From positions 1 through 26,729 of the IMG/VR virus record IMGVR_UViG_3300042154_000896: DNA of 26,729 nt; one strand, 5' to 3'. The notes below the pieces were generated by a model that saw only the letters and a list, made by a program, of their open reading frames with translations, had not been told where the DNA came from and searched no databases. The stretch comes from a virus. Each line of letters begins with the position of its first letter. Position 1 is the stretch's first letter. The translations under genes were made by a program, and so were the position numbers. This document shows, in pieces, positions 1 to 8,069 of the stretch.

Positions 1-475
1 TGTGTTTAAAAAAATGATCAAAATCCACGATAATCCAATCACCGTGTTTTTGTGAGGTGTAGTACATAAATTGATCAGTGATCCAAGTGTACTTAGATTG
101 CAGTGCAATAAACTTGCCTTTTCTAGTAACTTTAATAAACAATACGTTTAAGTCATTAGTATCAGCAACAGCCATTAACTGGTCTAGCCAAGCATCAAGT
201 TGCTTGCAGTCACCAGTTAAAACTAAATGAAACGGAAAATCAGCATAGTTTTTTGCTTCAGCATTAAAATTACTCCAAGAATCAGGGGGAACAATGTCTC
301 CCTTGAAGTTTTTAATTTGATTTTCACTAAGTGATTGTTTACGATGTGTATTAGCACCACCTATAAATGCACCTGAGTTAGGTACTCTTACAAAATGGTC
401 TTGGTATAAGTCAGACATATACTTAGCAACATCGCGTTCCCACGAACTTCCTTTAGATTTACTTTTTGATGGCAT
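1..475 (-). CDS. PD-(D/E)XK nuclease, Holliday-junction-resolvase-like (3' end cut by window edge)
   Basis: Reading leftward from the ATG at 475-473, the frame stays open for 158 codons to the window edge, so the C-terminus is missing. The N-terminus has the layout of archaeal Hjc/RecU-type resolvases and related phage nucleases: a basic Lys/Ser start, then SSWERD with Glu13, an R-x-P-x-SGAF segment (about 30-37), GDI with Asp60, and E-x-K at Glu73/Lys75. Glu13, Asp60, Glu73 and Lys75 would form the metal-dependent active site. Such enzymes cut branched DNA. Lying 37 bp downstream of gp46 on the same strand, it probably resolves the joint molecules made by gp46/gp47-dependent recombination, the job of endonuclease VII (gp49) in T4. 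The ribosome-binding site is weak, so translation may follow from gp46. The nuclease fold is well supported by motifs; the exact substrate is inferred. A more general phage PDDEXK endonuclease is the alternative. Confidence 0.72.
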   Translation of the reverse strand, partial: MPSKSKSKGSSWERDVAKYMSDLYQDHFVRVPNSGAFIGGANTHRKQSLSENQIKNFKGDIVPPDSWSNFNAEAKNYADFPFHLVLTGDCKQLDAWLDQLMAVADTNDLNVLFIKVTRKGKFIALQSKYTWITDQFMYYTSQKHGDWIIVDFDHFFKH

Positions 476-512
476 ACTGTTAATTATCTTATTTCACACT
501 GTCCAAATTATT

Positions 513-2588
513 TTATACATCTTCACTGCTTGTATCAAACGTTGTAAATCCATTTTCTTTTACTACTTTTAATACGTTGTTTACTCGGCTTATTAAATCA
601 TCTTTATGACTAATTAACCAAATTGATTTATTTCTTGTTCTATTCATATCTTTTAAGACTGATAATGAGTTTTCAACACCTGCACCATCTGTGCCATTAT
701 CAAGCAATTCATCAATAAACATTACGTTAATAGGAGAGTATAAGTTTTCCCACACATCTCTAAATGCCCATGACAATGCTAAGATAACTCTGTTCATTTC
801 TCCCCTGCTTAAATTATGAAAGTCAAGGTCTCTTCCAAGTTCAGTAATTTCTACACTTAAGTCGTTTTTGAACACAACTTGATGAGGCAATCCAATCTTG
901 TCAAGATAATGCGTCAATCTGTTGTTAAGATACGACAAGTTCTGATCTATGATCTTTTTACGAACAAATGAGTCCTTACTAGTTAACAAATCAATCAAAA
1001 ACTTTAAATGATCGTAATTTTTAGACAAATTATTGATTGTATCAAACTTGATTTCTTGTAAAGCACTTTTCTTCATATCTATAATTTGATCAGCATATGG
1101 ATCAATTTCTTCTGCTTTCTTTTCTAATTGTTCTAATAAACTACCAATCTTGGATTTGTGTTCAATTGCTTCTTGTTCAGTATCATAATAAGTTTTAGGC
1201 ATAGTGCCTAATTCTTCTACTACAAATTCATTTATTTGTTCAACATAAGGATCAACTTCACTTTGTTTAGCATTAATCAAATTCAAAATACTTTCTAACT
1301 CAGAGTTATGCTTAAAAGCTTCTGTTTCAGTTTTGTAATAAGTTTTAGGTTCCAAATCCAATTCAAATACTAAATTTTTATTTTTTTCTAATTCATTTTG
1401 AGTTTGGGCAACATCTTCTTGTGCAGACAAAAGCAAAGCTTCTTTTTGACTTAAAACTTCATCATGCTTTGTATCATGTAAATCTTGTCCGCAAGCATAG
1501 CATTTATGATCTTTAAGGGTTTCAACTTCTTTTAATAGCTTGTCTACTAGCTTTTCTTCTTTGGTTAGAGTAGCTTGTAATGAAACAATTGTTTTGTTTA
1601 CGAGAGCTAGTTCTACTGTTTTCTTTTTAAATTCAGCTAAGTCTTTATGAAGTTGTAGTTCTTCAACAATATCAATATGGCTTAACAAGTCATATGATCT
1701 AACTAACGCAGCAATTTCACTTTCGTTCTTTTCTTTCCAAAGTGATTGTCTAGCAACCAATCCATTATAAACGTCTTGTTTCTTTTTCTTTTCACTGTAA
1801 ATGGCTAATGACTTATGGGCAGTTAATTCTGACTCAATATCAATTTTGCTTAAATCTTCATAAGTAATAGCAAGTTTACTTAAGTCTTCTTCGTGCTTTG
1901 TTGTCCATAGTTTTTGTCTGCGGATTAAACTTTCAATTTGTTCTTGAACACGTTTGTTGGCTTCTTCAATTGCCTTAACTTTAAACTCTTCTAGTTGAAT
2001 TTGATCTTTTGTTTCTTTAGCTTGGATCTTTAACTTTTCTGCCTTTTCAGACAATAAAGTAATACCCAACAGTTGTTCAATAATATTACGTTGATCATTA
2101 GCTTTCATAGCTAAAAATGGTTCAGTATAGGTATTTAACGCAACTATGTGCTTAAACATATCACCTGACATGTTTAATGTTTTTTCTATTTGAACTTGAG
2201 TCTCTTTGTTTTCGCCCTGAGCAGAATCTTCGCTTTCTTTAACTGCTTCGCCGCCGATATAAAACTTTAATAAGTTGGGTTTTCTACCGCGTTCAATTTT
2301 ATACTCAGTACCGTTAACATCAAATTCAAGTGTAACTAACATTGCTTTTGCGTTAGTTCGGTTGATTAGATTATCTTTTCTGATATTGTTAATAGGTGAT
2401 CCAAACAAAGCATAAGACAGTGCTTGAATTAGCGTAGTTTTACCTACACCATTTCTGTTATCTAACCCACCCAAATCTAAGTTTTCACCTAGAATAAGAG
2501 TAAGTTCTTTGTTGTCAAAGTTTACGGCTTGGGTGATATTTCCTACTGATAAAAAATTGCGTATGGTGATATTCTTAAGTGTAATCAT
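513..2588 (-). CDS. 46: gp46-like recombination endonuclease subunit (SbcC/Rad50-type ATPase)
   Basis: This is the ATPase subunit of the phage Mre11-Rad50-type complex, which with gp47 resects double-strand ends for recombination-dependent replication and host DNA breakdown. The Walker A region runs from GEN (34-36) to GVGKTT (47-52). A long Lys/Glu-rich coiled coil spans about 180-530 and is broken by a zinc-hook C-x-x-C at Cys363/Cys366. The ABC signature LSRGE is at 593-597 and the Walker B hydrophobic strand ends in Asp626-Glu627. At 691 aa it is longer than T4 gp46 (about 560 aa), and the extra length is in the coiled coil. The start codon overlaps the stop of gp47 by 4 bases (ATGA), so the two are translationally coupled. 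All ATPase motifs are intact and the order 47-46 is the usual one. The identification is firm. Confidence 0.95.
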   Translation of the reverse strand: MITLKNITIRNFLSVGNITQAVNFDNKELTLILGENLDLGGLDNRNGVGKTTLIQALSYALFGSPINNIRKDNLINRTNAKAMLVTLEFDVNGTEYKIERGRKPNLLKFYIGGEAVKESEDSAQGENKETQVQIEKTLNMSGDMFKHIVALNTYTEPFLAMKANDQRNIIEQLLGITLLSEKAEKLKIQAKETKDQIQLEEFKVKAIEEANKRVQEQIESLIRRQKLWTTKHEEDLSKLAITYEDLSKIDIESELTAHKSLAIYSEKKKKQDVYNGLVARQSLWKEKNESEIAALVRSYDLLSHIDIVEELQLHKDLAEFKKKTVELALVNKTIVSLQATLTKEEKLVDKLLKEVETLKDHKCYACGQDLHDTKHDEVLSQKEALLLSAQEDVAQTQNELEKNKNLVFELDLEPKTYYKTETEAFKHNSELESILNLINAKQSEVDPYVEQINEFVVEELGTMPKTYYDTEQEAIEHKSKIGSLLEQLEKKAEEIDPYADQIIDMKKSALQEIKFDTINNLSKNYDHLKFLIDLLTSKDSFVRKKIIDQNLSYLNNRLTHYLDKIGLPHQVVFKNDLSVEITELGRDLDFHNLSRGEMNRVILALSWAFRDVWENLYSPINVMFIDELLDNGTDGAGVENSLSVLKDMNRTRNKSIWLISHKDDLISRVNNVLKVVKENGFTTFDTSSEDV

Positions 2589-3604
2589 AAGTTTTTATAA
2601 ATATCCAGGAGTATCTTTGTATCATAAAATTCACTTTCAATGTTAGTGATTTCTTGTAATATAATTTGGTCTACTGACTCAAACTTTAACTCATTTTGAG
2701 CATTGTCTTGTGAAACACTATCGCCTTTAATTGAAATTAGCGTCATTTCTCTAAGATCGTGCTGAGGGATTAATGTTTCTTTGATAAAACTAGCTTCTTC
2801 AAAACTAATATCAATGTCAAGATGTACTCTAACATGTGAACGAGGTAACAGCAATCCTTCTGGATTATCTAAGATTTCACTTAGCTTATACACTCTATAA
2901 GTTGGTTGTTTGGGCCAAGCATGAAATTCGGGTTCTTGATCCCATTCTAGAATCATCATTCCCCTAGCATCATCACCAGCATCTGCGTAGTTGTGAGGGA
3001 ATGCATTTCCAATATACCAAATGTTTTTTCTAGCTTGTCGCTTGTGAAAATGCCCTGAGAATACTTTTTCAAACCCACTAACGTGAGTATCATTAAGTTC
3101 TCCGTGATCGGGCATCTCGACCATTGCGTTCATCTTAAAGAATGGCAATTCAAAATGTCCAAATAAGTATTTGCCCTTCATTTTTGCTAGCTTTTTAAAG
3201 TCATCTCCGATCAACCACGGAGCGATAACAACATCCCCGTGTTTGAACCAATCGTTAACAATTATGATATTGGGTAGATGCTTAGCCCATTCAACTGAAC
3301 TGATATCTCTACGATCTCTAAAGAAAAGATCGTGGTTGCCTGGAATAAAGTATACTTTTTCAAACGCATCGTTCAATTTTTCTAATGCTCTTAGCCCAAA
3401 TTGTAGTGTTTGAATGTTAATACTTGCTCTATGATGATTCCAATCACCTAAGAAAAAACAAGTTTCACAACCCTCTTGTTTGGCTTGTTGAATAAACCAT
3501 TCAACAAAGTCTAAGCAATCTTGATTGTGAATCGTGCTATTGCTCTTTAATCCATAATGAATATCTGTAAAAACTGCTGCTTTTTTAAATAAATTGTTAG
3601 TCAT
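2585..3604 (-). CDS. 47: gp47-like recombination endonuclease subunit (SbcD/Mre11-type phosphoesterase)
   Basis: This is the metallophosphoesterase (nuclease) partner of gp46. All five phosphoesterase motifs are visible: D-x-H (Asp14, His16), GDWNH (Gly53-His57), GNHD (Gly89-Asp92), GHFE (149-152) and GHFH (Gly184-His187). These ligate the two catalytic metals in Mre11-family enzymes. The length, 339 aa, matches T4 gp47 (about 340 aa). It follows the sigma factor gene by 50 bp and overlaps gp46 by 4 bp, so 47 and 46 form one translational unit. The chosen start is the first in-frame ATG, six codons before the FTDIH strand, and no clear Shine-Dalgarno sequence precedes it. A sigma70-like promoter immediately upstream would start transcription almost at the ATG. 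The family assignment is firm; the promoter is a prediction. Confidence 0.95.
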   Translation of the reverse strand: MTNNLFKKAAVFTDIHYGLKSNSTIHNQDCLDFVEWFIQQAKQEGCETCFFLGDWNHHRASINIQTLQFGLRALEKLNDAFEKVYFIPGNHDLFFRDRRDISSVEWAKHLPNIIIVNDWFKHGDVVIAPWLIGDDFKKLAKMKGKYLFGHFELPFFKMNAMVEMPDHGELNDTHVSGFEKVFSGHFHKRQARKNIWYIGNAFPHNYADAGDDARGMMILEWDQEPEFHAWPKQPTYRVYKLSEILDNPEGLLLPRSHVRVHLDIDISFEEASFIKETLIPQHDLREMTLISIKGDSVSQDNAQNELKFESVDQIILQEITNIESEFYDTKILLDIYKNL

Positions 3605-3611
3605 AGACCGT

Positions 3612-3640
3612 AGTATAGTATGTTATTTGAATGTTATCAA
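3612..3640 (-). promoter_or_regulatory. candidate sigma70-type promoter for genes 47-46
   Basis: On the minus strand a -35 box TTGATA (3640-3635) and a -10 box TATACT (3617-3612) are separated by exactly 17 bp, each matching 5 of 6 consensus bases. It sits in the 50-bp gap between the sigma factor gene and gp47. The predicted start is about 3605, one base from the gp47 ATG, so transcripts would be nearly leaderless. A host-polymerase promoter would fit early or middle expression of recombination genes. Chance matches are common in AT-rich DNA. Confidence 0.45.
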
Positions 3641-3654
3641 CTAGAACGGTAACA

Positions 3655-4551
3655 TTAACCCTGATAGTCTTTGTCAGAGTTTTCACCCTGTCTAGTCCAA
3701 CTTGGGGCTAATCCATTCATTTCTAAAATATCATCTCTGATATGTTGTACTCGTTTTTCGGTATTCAATACTCTACAAAAAGAATTGGTTACCGCTGCGG
3801 TATAATATGCGAATGGATTAGCTGATTTTGCTTCATTAAAACGTAGTCCAACATAAGTTAGCTGTAAAATCGCTGCCCCTTTCATTTCATCATTATAAGT
3901 ATATCCACGCCAGTTAAACTTCATAGCATACTTTTCACATAACATAATGTACATTCTAGCAAGCTTATCAGTAAGATTGCCGTGATCTTTAGAAAACTCA
4001 CCGGTTTCCAAATCGCCTTTCCAATGTGACTTGCCCACACATATAAAACTGTTGTTTTCGTCTAGTTTAAAATGTTGGAATGGGGGAAAGTTTACTTTGA
4101 CATGTACCATGTCGTCTACTTCAGCTTTAGTTACTGGGTCTTCTAAATCTGCGAAGGCATCAGATAAATCAGTATCTTCAAAATCAAAAATATCTTTAGC
4201 AGTTTTCTTTACTACAGTTTTTCTAGGTTGTTTTATAGAAACAGGAACGTGGTCCCAAGTCATTACCCTAAAGATAAGATCGGTTGCGGGTATTGATTCA
4301 GGAAGAATTTTTTCTCCCAATTCATACGACAGTCTAGTAGCTCTAGTTTCTTTTGCTTGCTGAATTTGTTCAGGGTTGAAAGCATACTCTAAACTTGTTT
4401 CAATGCTTTCTGTAGGTTTATCAATAATAATGTCATATCTGTGATACTCTTTTTGAACGAACGAACAGTATGAATTTTTACTTTCATGAATCTGTTTTAA
4501 AATATCTTTGTTGTTTAAATAATTAACTTTTTTTACTGGTGTGATAATCAT
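3655..4551 (-). CDS. 55: gp55-like late-transcription sigma factor with a large internal insertion
   Basis: This is a phage sigma factor that directs host RNA polymerase to late promoters with a TATAAATA-like -10 box. The N-terminus has the YLNNKDIL motif (11-18), close to YVNNKELL in T4 gp55. Residues about 192-285 form the sigma region-2-like core: a helical stretch, NWRGYTYNDEM (213-223), then NPFAYYTAAVTNSF (245-258) and EKRVQ (265-269). Between them lie about 150 residues absent from T4 gp55 (185 aa), including a very acidic stretch IFDFEDTDLSDAFADLED (121-138). The C-terminus lacks the hydrophobic-acidic tail with which T4 gp55 binds the sliding clamp. AAGAGGT at 4561-4555 precedes the ATG. 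It is the first gene of the leftward unit and faces the late genes. GATAAATA boxes in this window support the role. The insertion's function is unknown. Confidence 0.85.
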   Translation of the reverse strand: MIITPVKKVNYLNNKDILKQIHESKNSYCSFVQKEYHRYDIIIDKPTESIETSLEYAFNPEQIQQAKETRATRLSYELGEKILPESIPATDLIFRVMTWDHVPVSIKQPRKTVVKKTAKDIFDFEDTDLSDAFADLEDPVTKAEVDDMVHVKVNFPPFQHFKLDENNSFICVGKSHWKGDLETGEFSKDHGNLTDKLARMYIMLCEKYAMKFNWRGYTYNDEMKGAAILQLTYVGLRFNEAKSANPFAYYTAAVTNSFCRVLNTEKRVQHIRDDILEMNGLAPSWTRQGENSDKDYQG

Positions 4552-4554
4552 AAT

Positions 4555-4608
4555 ACCTCTTAATGGTTGTAGAAGTTAAATTCTATATAATTCAAGTGTT
4601 TATTGCAA
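4555..4608 (-). promoter_or_regulatory. sigma70-type promoter and ribosome-binding site for the late sigma factor gene
   Basis: On the minus strand TTGCAA (4608-4603, -35, 4/6) and TAGAAT (4585-4580, -10, 5/6) are 17 bp apart. Transcription would begin near 4573, giving a leader of about 22 nt that contains AAGAGGT (4561-4555) just before the ATG at 4551. Spacing, position and ribosome-binding site agree, so this is a credible early/middle promoter used by the host polymerase before late sigma exists. It was found by eye only. Confidence 0.5.
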
Positions 4609-4640
4609 GCACAAAGGGAAAATTTGGTGATTTTTTGAAT

Positions 4641-4648
4641 GATAAATA
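4641..4648 (+). promoter_or_regulatory. T4-type late promoter (GATAAATA) for the rightward baseplate genes
   Basis: GATAAATA differs from the T4 late consensus TATAAATA in the first base only. It lies 32 bp before the ATG at 4681. With a start about 6-7 nt downstream, the leader is about 26 nt and includes AAAGGA (4666-4671), 9 nt before the ATG. No sigma70-like -35 box is evident, as expected for gp55-dependent promoters. This would drive the unit 4681-11700. Confidence 0.65.
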
Positions 4649-4655
4649 TAATTAC

Positions 4656-4663
4656 TATTTATC
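4656..4663 (-). promoter_or_regulatory. opposed late -10 box facing the late sigma factor gene
   Basis: The minus strand reads GATAAATA here. A transcript from it would start near 4650 and run about 100 nt, across the sigma70-like promoter, into the gp55-like gene. If active, the late sigma factor would boost its own synthesis and that of genes 47-46 late in infection. Position and sequence are seen directly; activity is inferred. Confidence 0.4.
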
Positions 4664-4680
4664 ATAAAGGATAAAACTAC

Positions 4681-5589
4681 ATGAGTTTATTGACGGACAG
4701 TCTTGCGGGACTAGCAAGAAATGCAGCTAGGGGGTTAGTAGGAGAGATAGCTAGAACCATAATTTCTCCTACTCAACAAGCACAAGAACCCTCTACAGAC
4801 GATTGGAGAGTACGACTATCACTAGCACCCGGTGCAACTTATTTATATAAGGATAAAACAAACGCTTTGTTAGCGCCTTTAAGAAATACTGAAGGAGTAA
4901 TATTCCCTTACACTCCTACGATAAATGTTACTTATCAGGCTAATTATAATGATACTGAGATAGTTCATTCTAATTATAAGATTTATCAATACAAAAATAG
5001 TTCAGTAGACAATATAACCATAACATGTGATTTTACTGCGCAAGATACGTATGAAGCTAATTATATGTTAGCAGTTATACATTTTTTTAGAAGTGCAACA
5101 AAAATGTTTTATGGACAAGATCAAAATCCATTAGCGGGAACTCCCCCTCCTTTATGTTTTTTATATGGTTTGGGAGCATATCAATTTGACAAGCATCCGT
5201 TAGTTATTAGTAACTTTACATACACGTTACCTAACGATGTAGATTATATCAGAGCAGGAATAACTAGTTCACCTGCAGGTGTATTGTCACCAAATCAGGA
5301 TGAGGATAAAGACCCGCCTAATTTATTAGAAAGAATAGGAAATATAGGAAGTATTATTCGTTTAGCAGGAAGAATATTACCCGGCGGTAATCCGGTTCCT
5401 CCTGTGTTTTCACCGCCCACTCCGGGATCAGGTGAAGGAACTTATGTACCTACAAAAATCACTATGACAATAACTGCTTTACCGGTAGTAAGTAGAAATG
5501 AGATCAGCACTGAGTTTAGTCTTAAAGATTATGCTTCAGGTAAGTTATTAAGAGGATCCCAGCGTCCCAATGGCGGAGGAATGTGGTAA
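4681..5589 (+). CDS. baseplate tail-tube cap/initiator protein (gp48/gp54 type)
   Basis: The 302-aa protein has a short helical N-terminus, the segment DDWRVRLSLAPG (about 40-51), VIFPYTPTINVTYQANY (about 74-90), then FTAQDTYEANYMLAVIHFFRS and KMFYGQDQNP, with TYTLPNDVDYIRAG further on. I recognise this pattern from T4-like aquatic phages, where the protein is placed in the baseplate as the gp48 or gp54 equivalent. In T4 these cap the central hub and nucleate the tail tube. The C-terminal third has a Pro/Gly-rich linker (about 240-260) and a final beta segment. It is the first gene after the late promoter, with AAAGGA at 4666-4671 as ribosome-binding site, and its stop overlaps the gp53 start. 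I cannot decide between gp48 and gp54. A baseplate/tube-end role is likely from both sequence and position. Confidence 0.65.
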   Translation: MSLLTDSLAGLARNAARGLVGEIARTIISPTQQAQEPSTDDWRVRLSLAPGATYLYKDKTNALLAPLRNTEGVIFPYTPTINVTYQANYNDTEIVHSNYKIYQYKNSSVDNITITCDFTAQDTYEANYMLAVIHFFRSATKMFYGQDQNPLAGTPPPLCFLYGLGAYQFDKHPLVISNFTYTLPNDVDYIRAGITSSPAGVLSPNQDEDKDPPNLLERIGNIGSIIRLAGRILPGGNPVPPVFSPPTPGSGEGTYVPTKITMTITALPVVSRNEISTEFSLKDYASGKLLRGSQRPNGGGMW

Positions 5590-5900
5590 TGCCTAACAAT
5601 ATATATCCAGCTACTAGCCCTTATTATAATACAAAAATTACTGATGCTAAATTTTTAGATGTTTTAGAATATAGATTTATTCCAAAAGATCAGTCGGATG
5701 TTCTATTCACACTAACCGCAGTTTATCAGTATAGACCAGATTTACTAGCATTTGACTTATATAACGATCCTAAGTTATGGTGGGTGTTTGCAGAAAGAAA
5801 TCCCAACAAATTAGGATACGATCCATATTTTGATTTCGTAGAAGGTTTAGAAATATACATACCTAAAATGAGTACGTTACAAGAAGCATTGGGAATATAA
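5589..5900 (+). CDS. 53: baseplate wedge protein gp53
   Basis: In T4, gp53 joins neighbouring wedges to the hub during baseplate assembly. This 103-aa protein has the family's hallmark LWWVFAERNP (about 60-69) followed by YDPYFDFVEGLEIYIP, which ends in the LysM-like G-x-x-I-x-I-P signature. The N-terminus is YPATSPYYNT, ahead of a conserved beta-hairpin. I place the start at the ATG 5589, not at the in-frame GTG 5583: the ATG shares one base with the TAA stop of the preceding gene (TAATG) and GGAGGA at 5575-5580 lies 8 nt before it. The family's usual N-terminus is longer in T4 (196 aa), so this is a compact form. The next gene begins after a single base. Confidence 0.9.
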   Translation: MPNNIYPATSPYYNTKITDAKFLDVLEYRFIPKDQSDVLFTLTAVYQYRPDLLAFDLYNDPKLWWVFAERNPNKLGYDPYFDFVEGLEIYIPKMSTLQEALGI

Positions 5901-5901
5901 T

Positions 5902-8055
5902 ATGGTAACTAGAGCAGTAGATGATGATAATGGATTTAGAATGCAGGGAGTTATGCCTGCCTCTTCTAATAATACCTCGTCTAGAAGAACTAATAACGGA
6001 CCAGGAAAAAGAACAAAAAATCCTCTTGGTTATTTTACTAGTCACACTTATCAGTTAAGTTTATACATGATCACTCCTGATGCATATGACGCATTTGTTC
6101 AGTCGGGTAGACGAGATATAAATGCGGTAAACAATGTTGAAGGTAATCAAACAGCAGGAGCATTGTTAATTGCTCAAAGCGGAGGTATTAACAACACTAA
6201 TTCTAAACGTGCCCCGGGATTTGATCTAGACTATTATATAGATAATCTTAGTTTAAAAACTTTTACTGGTCCAAAACAAACTGGTTCAGAAACTAATACT
6301 ACTTCTGTAAGATTTCAAATCATAGAACCATATGGATTTTCTTTTATTACCAAATTAAAACTTGCGTCTGACGAAATACAAAATTATAGTAAGACTCTTG
6401 GAAATAGTGAATATCTTATACAAAATCCTTCTAAACAATTTTTTGTACTGGGTATCAAGTTTTTAGGTTATGATGAAAATGGTAATATAATGACGGGCAA
6501 CAAAGTCTATGACGGTAATCAATTAGATTCAACCGCGCAAGATAGTTCGGCGATATTTGACCGATATTATGACATATTCATTACTGGTATAAAGTTTAAA
6601 ATAGATGGTAACGCAACAACTTATAACATAGAAGCTAATTCAATTCCTCCTAGGGCTGCGTTTGGTGTTAAAAGAGGAATGATAAAAACCAATACAACAA
6701 TAACGGCTGCAAATGTACGCACAGCCATAAATAAAATACTTGCTACTATGACTGATTTAGAAAAACAATTAGCAGAAAACAAGGCGTGTGTTCACCCTAA
6801 TACTTATGAAGCAATATACGTAGGTGATGGTGTAAGTGATATAGAAACAGCAAGTATAGATATTCCTGAAGATTATTTACTATATAACTGGGAAGGAAGT
6901 CAAGCACAAAACACAACGCAGTCAACTATTGCTGTAGAAGCATCTGCCGACCCTAATAACACAGAACGACAAATAACATTTAAAAACGACACTCCTATAA
7001 TACAAGCTATATCACAAATTATATCTCAAAGTAAGTATTTGAGAGATGCGCTAAAAAAAGTATATGATAACGATTTGCAAGCTAAGTCAGGAACTTATCC
7101 AGGTGACGATCCAGGCAACAGTAAAAGTATAGCTTGGTTCAATATAAGTGCAAAAGTAGAAAATCCTAAATGGGATCCTATAAGAAAAGATTTTGCATAT
7201 AATATTAAATATTATATCACGCGGTATGAAACTCCTATTGTACAAAGCATATACTCAAATGATGGAGTAAATTATTACGGTCCTCACAAAACATATGAGT
7301 ATTGGTATTCAGGGCAAAATTCTGAAATAATTTCATATGAACAAACTCTTAACAATAGTTATTATAACGTTGCTTTATCAGACTTACCTATTGATAGAAC
7401 AGAACCAACTGAAAACAATTCTCTAGTAGGTGCTGAAGCATTGAATAATGGTTCAGGAGTAACCGGTACCGGTTCAATAGGACCTGAGGGAAAGGCTGCT
7501 CAAAACAATTATCTTACTAGTTTATTTGATCCCGGTTCTTTTGCTACCGCTAAAATAACTATCTTAGGGGATCCTGATTTTCTAGCACAAGACTCTCCTG
7601 GATCTATTGATGAACTATATAGCAGATTTTACGGAGATGATGGATTTACTATAAATCCAGCCGGTGGTCAAGTTTTCATAGAAATATCTTTTAAAGAAGC
7701 TATTGATTTAGATTATGAAAAAGGCTACTTAGATATCAATGATAGAATTTTATTTTGGAAATATCCTGATTCTATCGCAAAACAAATCAAGGGAGTGATT
7801 TACTTGGTTACTGTTGTTGATAGTACATTTGCCGGAGGAGTGTTTAAACAAGTTTTAACTTGTGTGATTGAAACATTAGGTGAGTTCAAAAATGAACTAC
7901 CGAATGACCGAGAACCCTCTACTACCCCTGCTACTAGTTCACCTACTGGGTTAGTAGAAGACAGATTTAATATACTTTCTCCTCTAGGGGTTACTGCTAC
8001 CACTAGACCCGGATACCCCGGCTTGCCATTAAGGCAACCAGCACAAGATGATTAA
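5902..8055 (+). CDS. probable baseplate hub protein (gp27-like position and features)
   Basis: This 717-aa protein lies between gp53 and gp5, where a hub subunit is expected. In T4 the hub gp27 forms the ring that holds the gp5 spike. After a Ser/Asn-rich start, there is a beta-rich region with FQIIEPYGFSF (about 136-146) and a hydrophobic strand FFVLGIKFLGY (about 177-187). A middle domain has TYEYWYSGQNSEI (about 467-479), and a C-terminal domain has ILGDPDFL (554-561), VFIEISF and YLVTVVDSTFAGGVFKQVL (about 633-651). The last motif recalls hub-type proteins that form the G-x-F-x-Q-x-L strand. Gly/Ser-rich linkers separate the parts and the last 50 residues are a Pro/Thr-rich tail. T4 gp27 is 391 aa, so this would be an enlarged form. 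Neither a membrane segment nor an enzyme motif is seen. The hub role rests on context plus a few motifs. Confidence 0.55.
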   Translation: MVTRAVDDDNGFRMQGVMPASSNNTSSRRTNNGPGKRTKNPLGYFTSHTYQLSLYMITPDAYDAFVQSGRRDINAVNNVEGNQTAGALLIAQSGGINNTNSKRAPGFDLDYYIDNLSLKTFTGPKQTGSETNTTSVRFQIIEPYGFSFITKLKLASDEIQNYSKTLGNSEYLIQNPSKQFFVLGIKFLGYDENGNIMTGNKVYDGNQLDSTAQDSSAIFDRYYDIFITGIKFKIDGNATTYNIEANSIPPRAAFGVKRGMIKTNTTITAANVRTAINKILATMTDLEKQLAENKACVHPNTYEAIYVGDGVSDIETASIDIPEDYLLYNWEGSQAQNTTQSTIAVEASADPNNTERQITFKNDTPIIQAISQIISQSKYLRDALKKVYDNDLQAKSGTYPGDDPGNSKSIAWFNISAKVENPKWDPIRKDFAYNIKYYITRYETPIVQSIYSNDGVNYYGPHKTYEYWYSGQNSEIISYEQTLNNSYYNVALSDLPIDRTEPTENNSLVGAEALNNGSGVTGTGSIGPEGKAAQNNYLTSLFDPGSFATAKITILGDPDFLAQDSPGSIDELYSRFYGDDGFTINPAGGQVFIEISFKEAIDLDYEKGYLDINDRILFWKYPDSIAKQIKGVIYLVTVVDSTFAGGVFKQVLTCVIETLGEFKNELPNDREPSTTPATSSPTGLVEDRFNILSPLGVTATTRPGYPGLPLRQPAQDD

Positions 8056-8069
8056 TATTAAGGTTATAT

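Larger units (their letters stand above)
4639..4665. repeat. perfect 10-bp inverted repeat carrying two opposed late -10 boxes
   Basis: ATGATAAATA (4639-4648) and TATTTATCAT (4656-4665) are exact reverse complements separated by 7 bp (TAATTAC). Each arm contains GATAAATA, so the palindrome presents the same late -10 box to both strands between the two divergent gene blocks. It could also fold as a weak AT-only hairpin, but a bidirectional promoter explains it better. No other gene or site was seen in the 129-bp intergenic region besides the promoters listed. Confidence 0.7.

Noticed and set aside
2596-2603. Perfect TATAAATA late box on the plus strand
   Set aside because: It lies in the 3' end of gp47 and points antisense to the recombination genes, with no rightward gene nearby. 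It encodes ordinary residues (IYK) and is probably chance in AT-rich DNA.
3171-3413. Open frame on the plus strand inside gene 47
   Set aside because: It is fully antisense to a motif-complete gene, has no ribosome-binding site and no recognisable protein features.
5583-5591. GTG start at 5583 for gp53
   Set aside because: The ATG at 5589 overlaps the preceding stop by one base and has GGAGGA at a normal distance; the GTG would sit only 2 bases after it.
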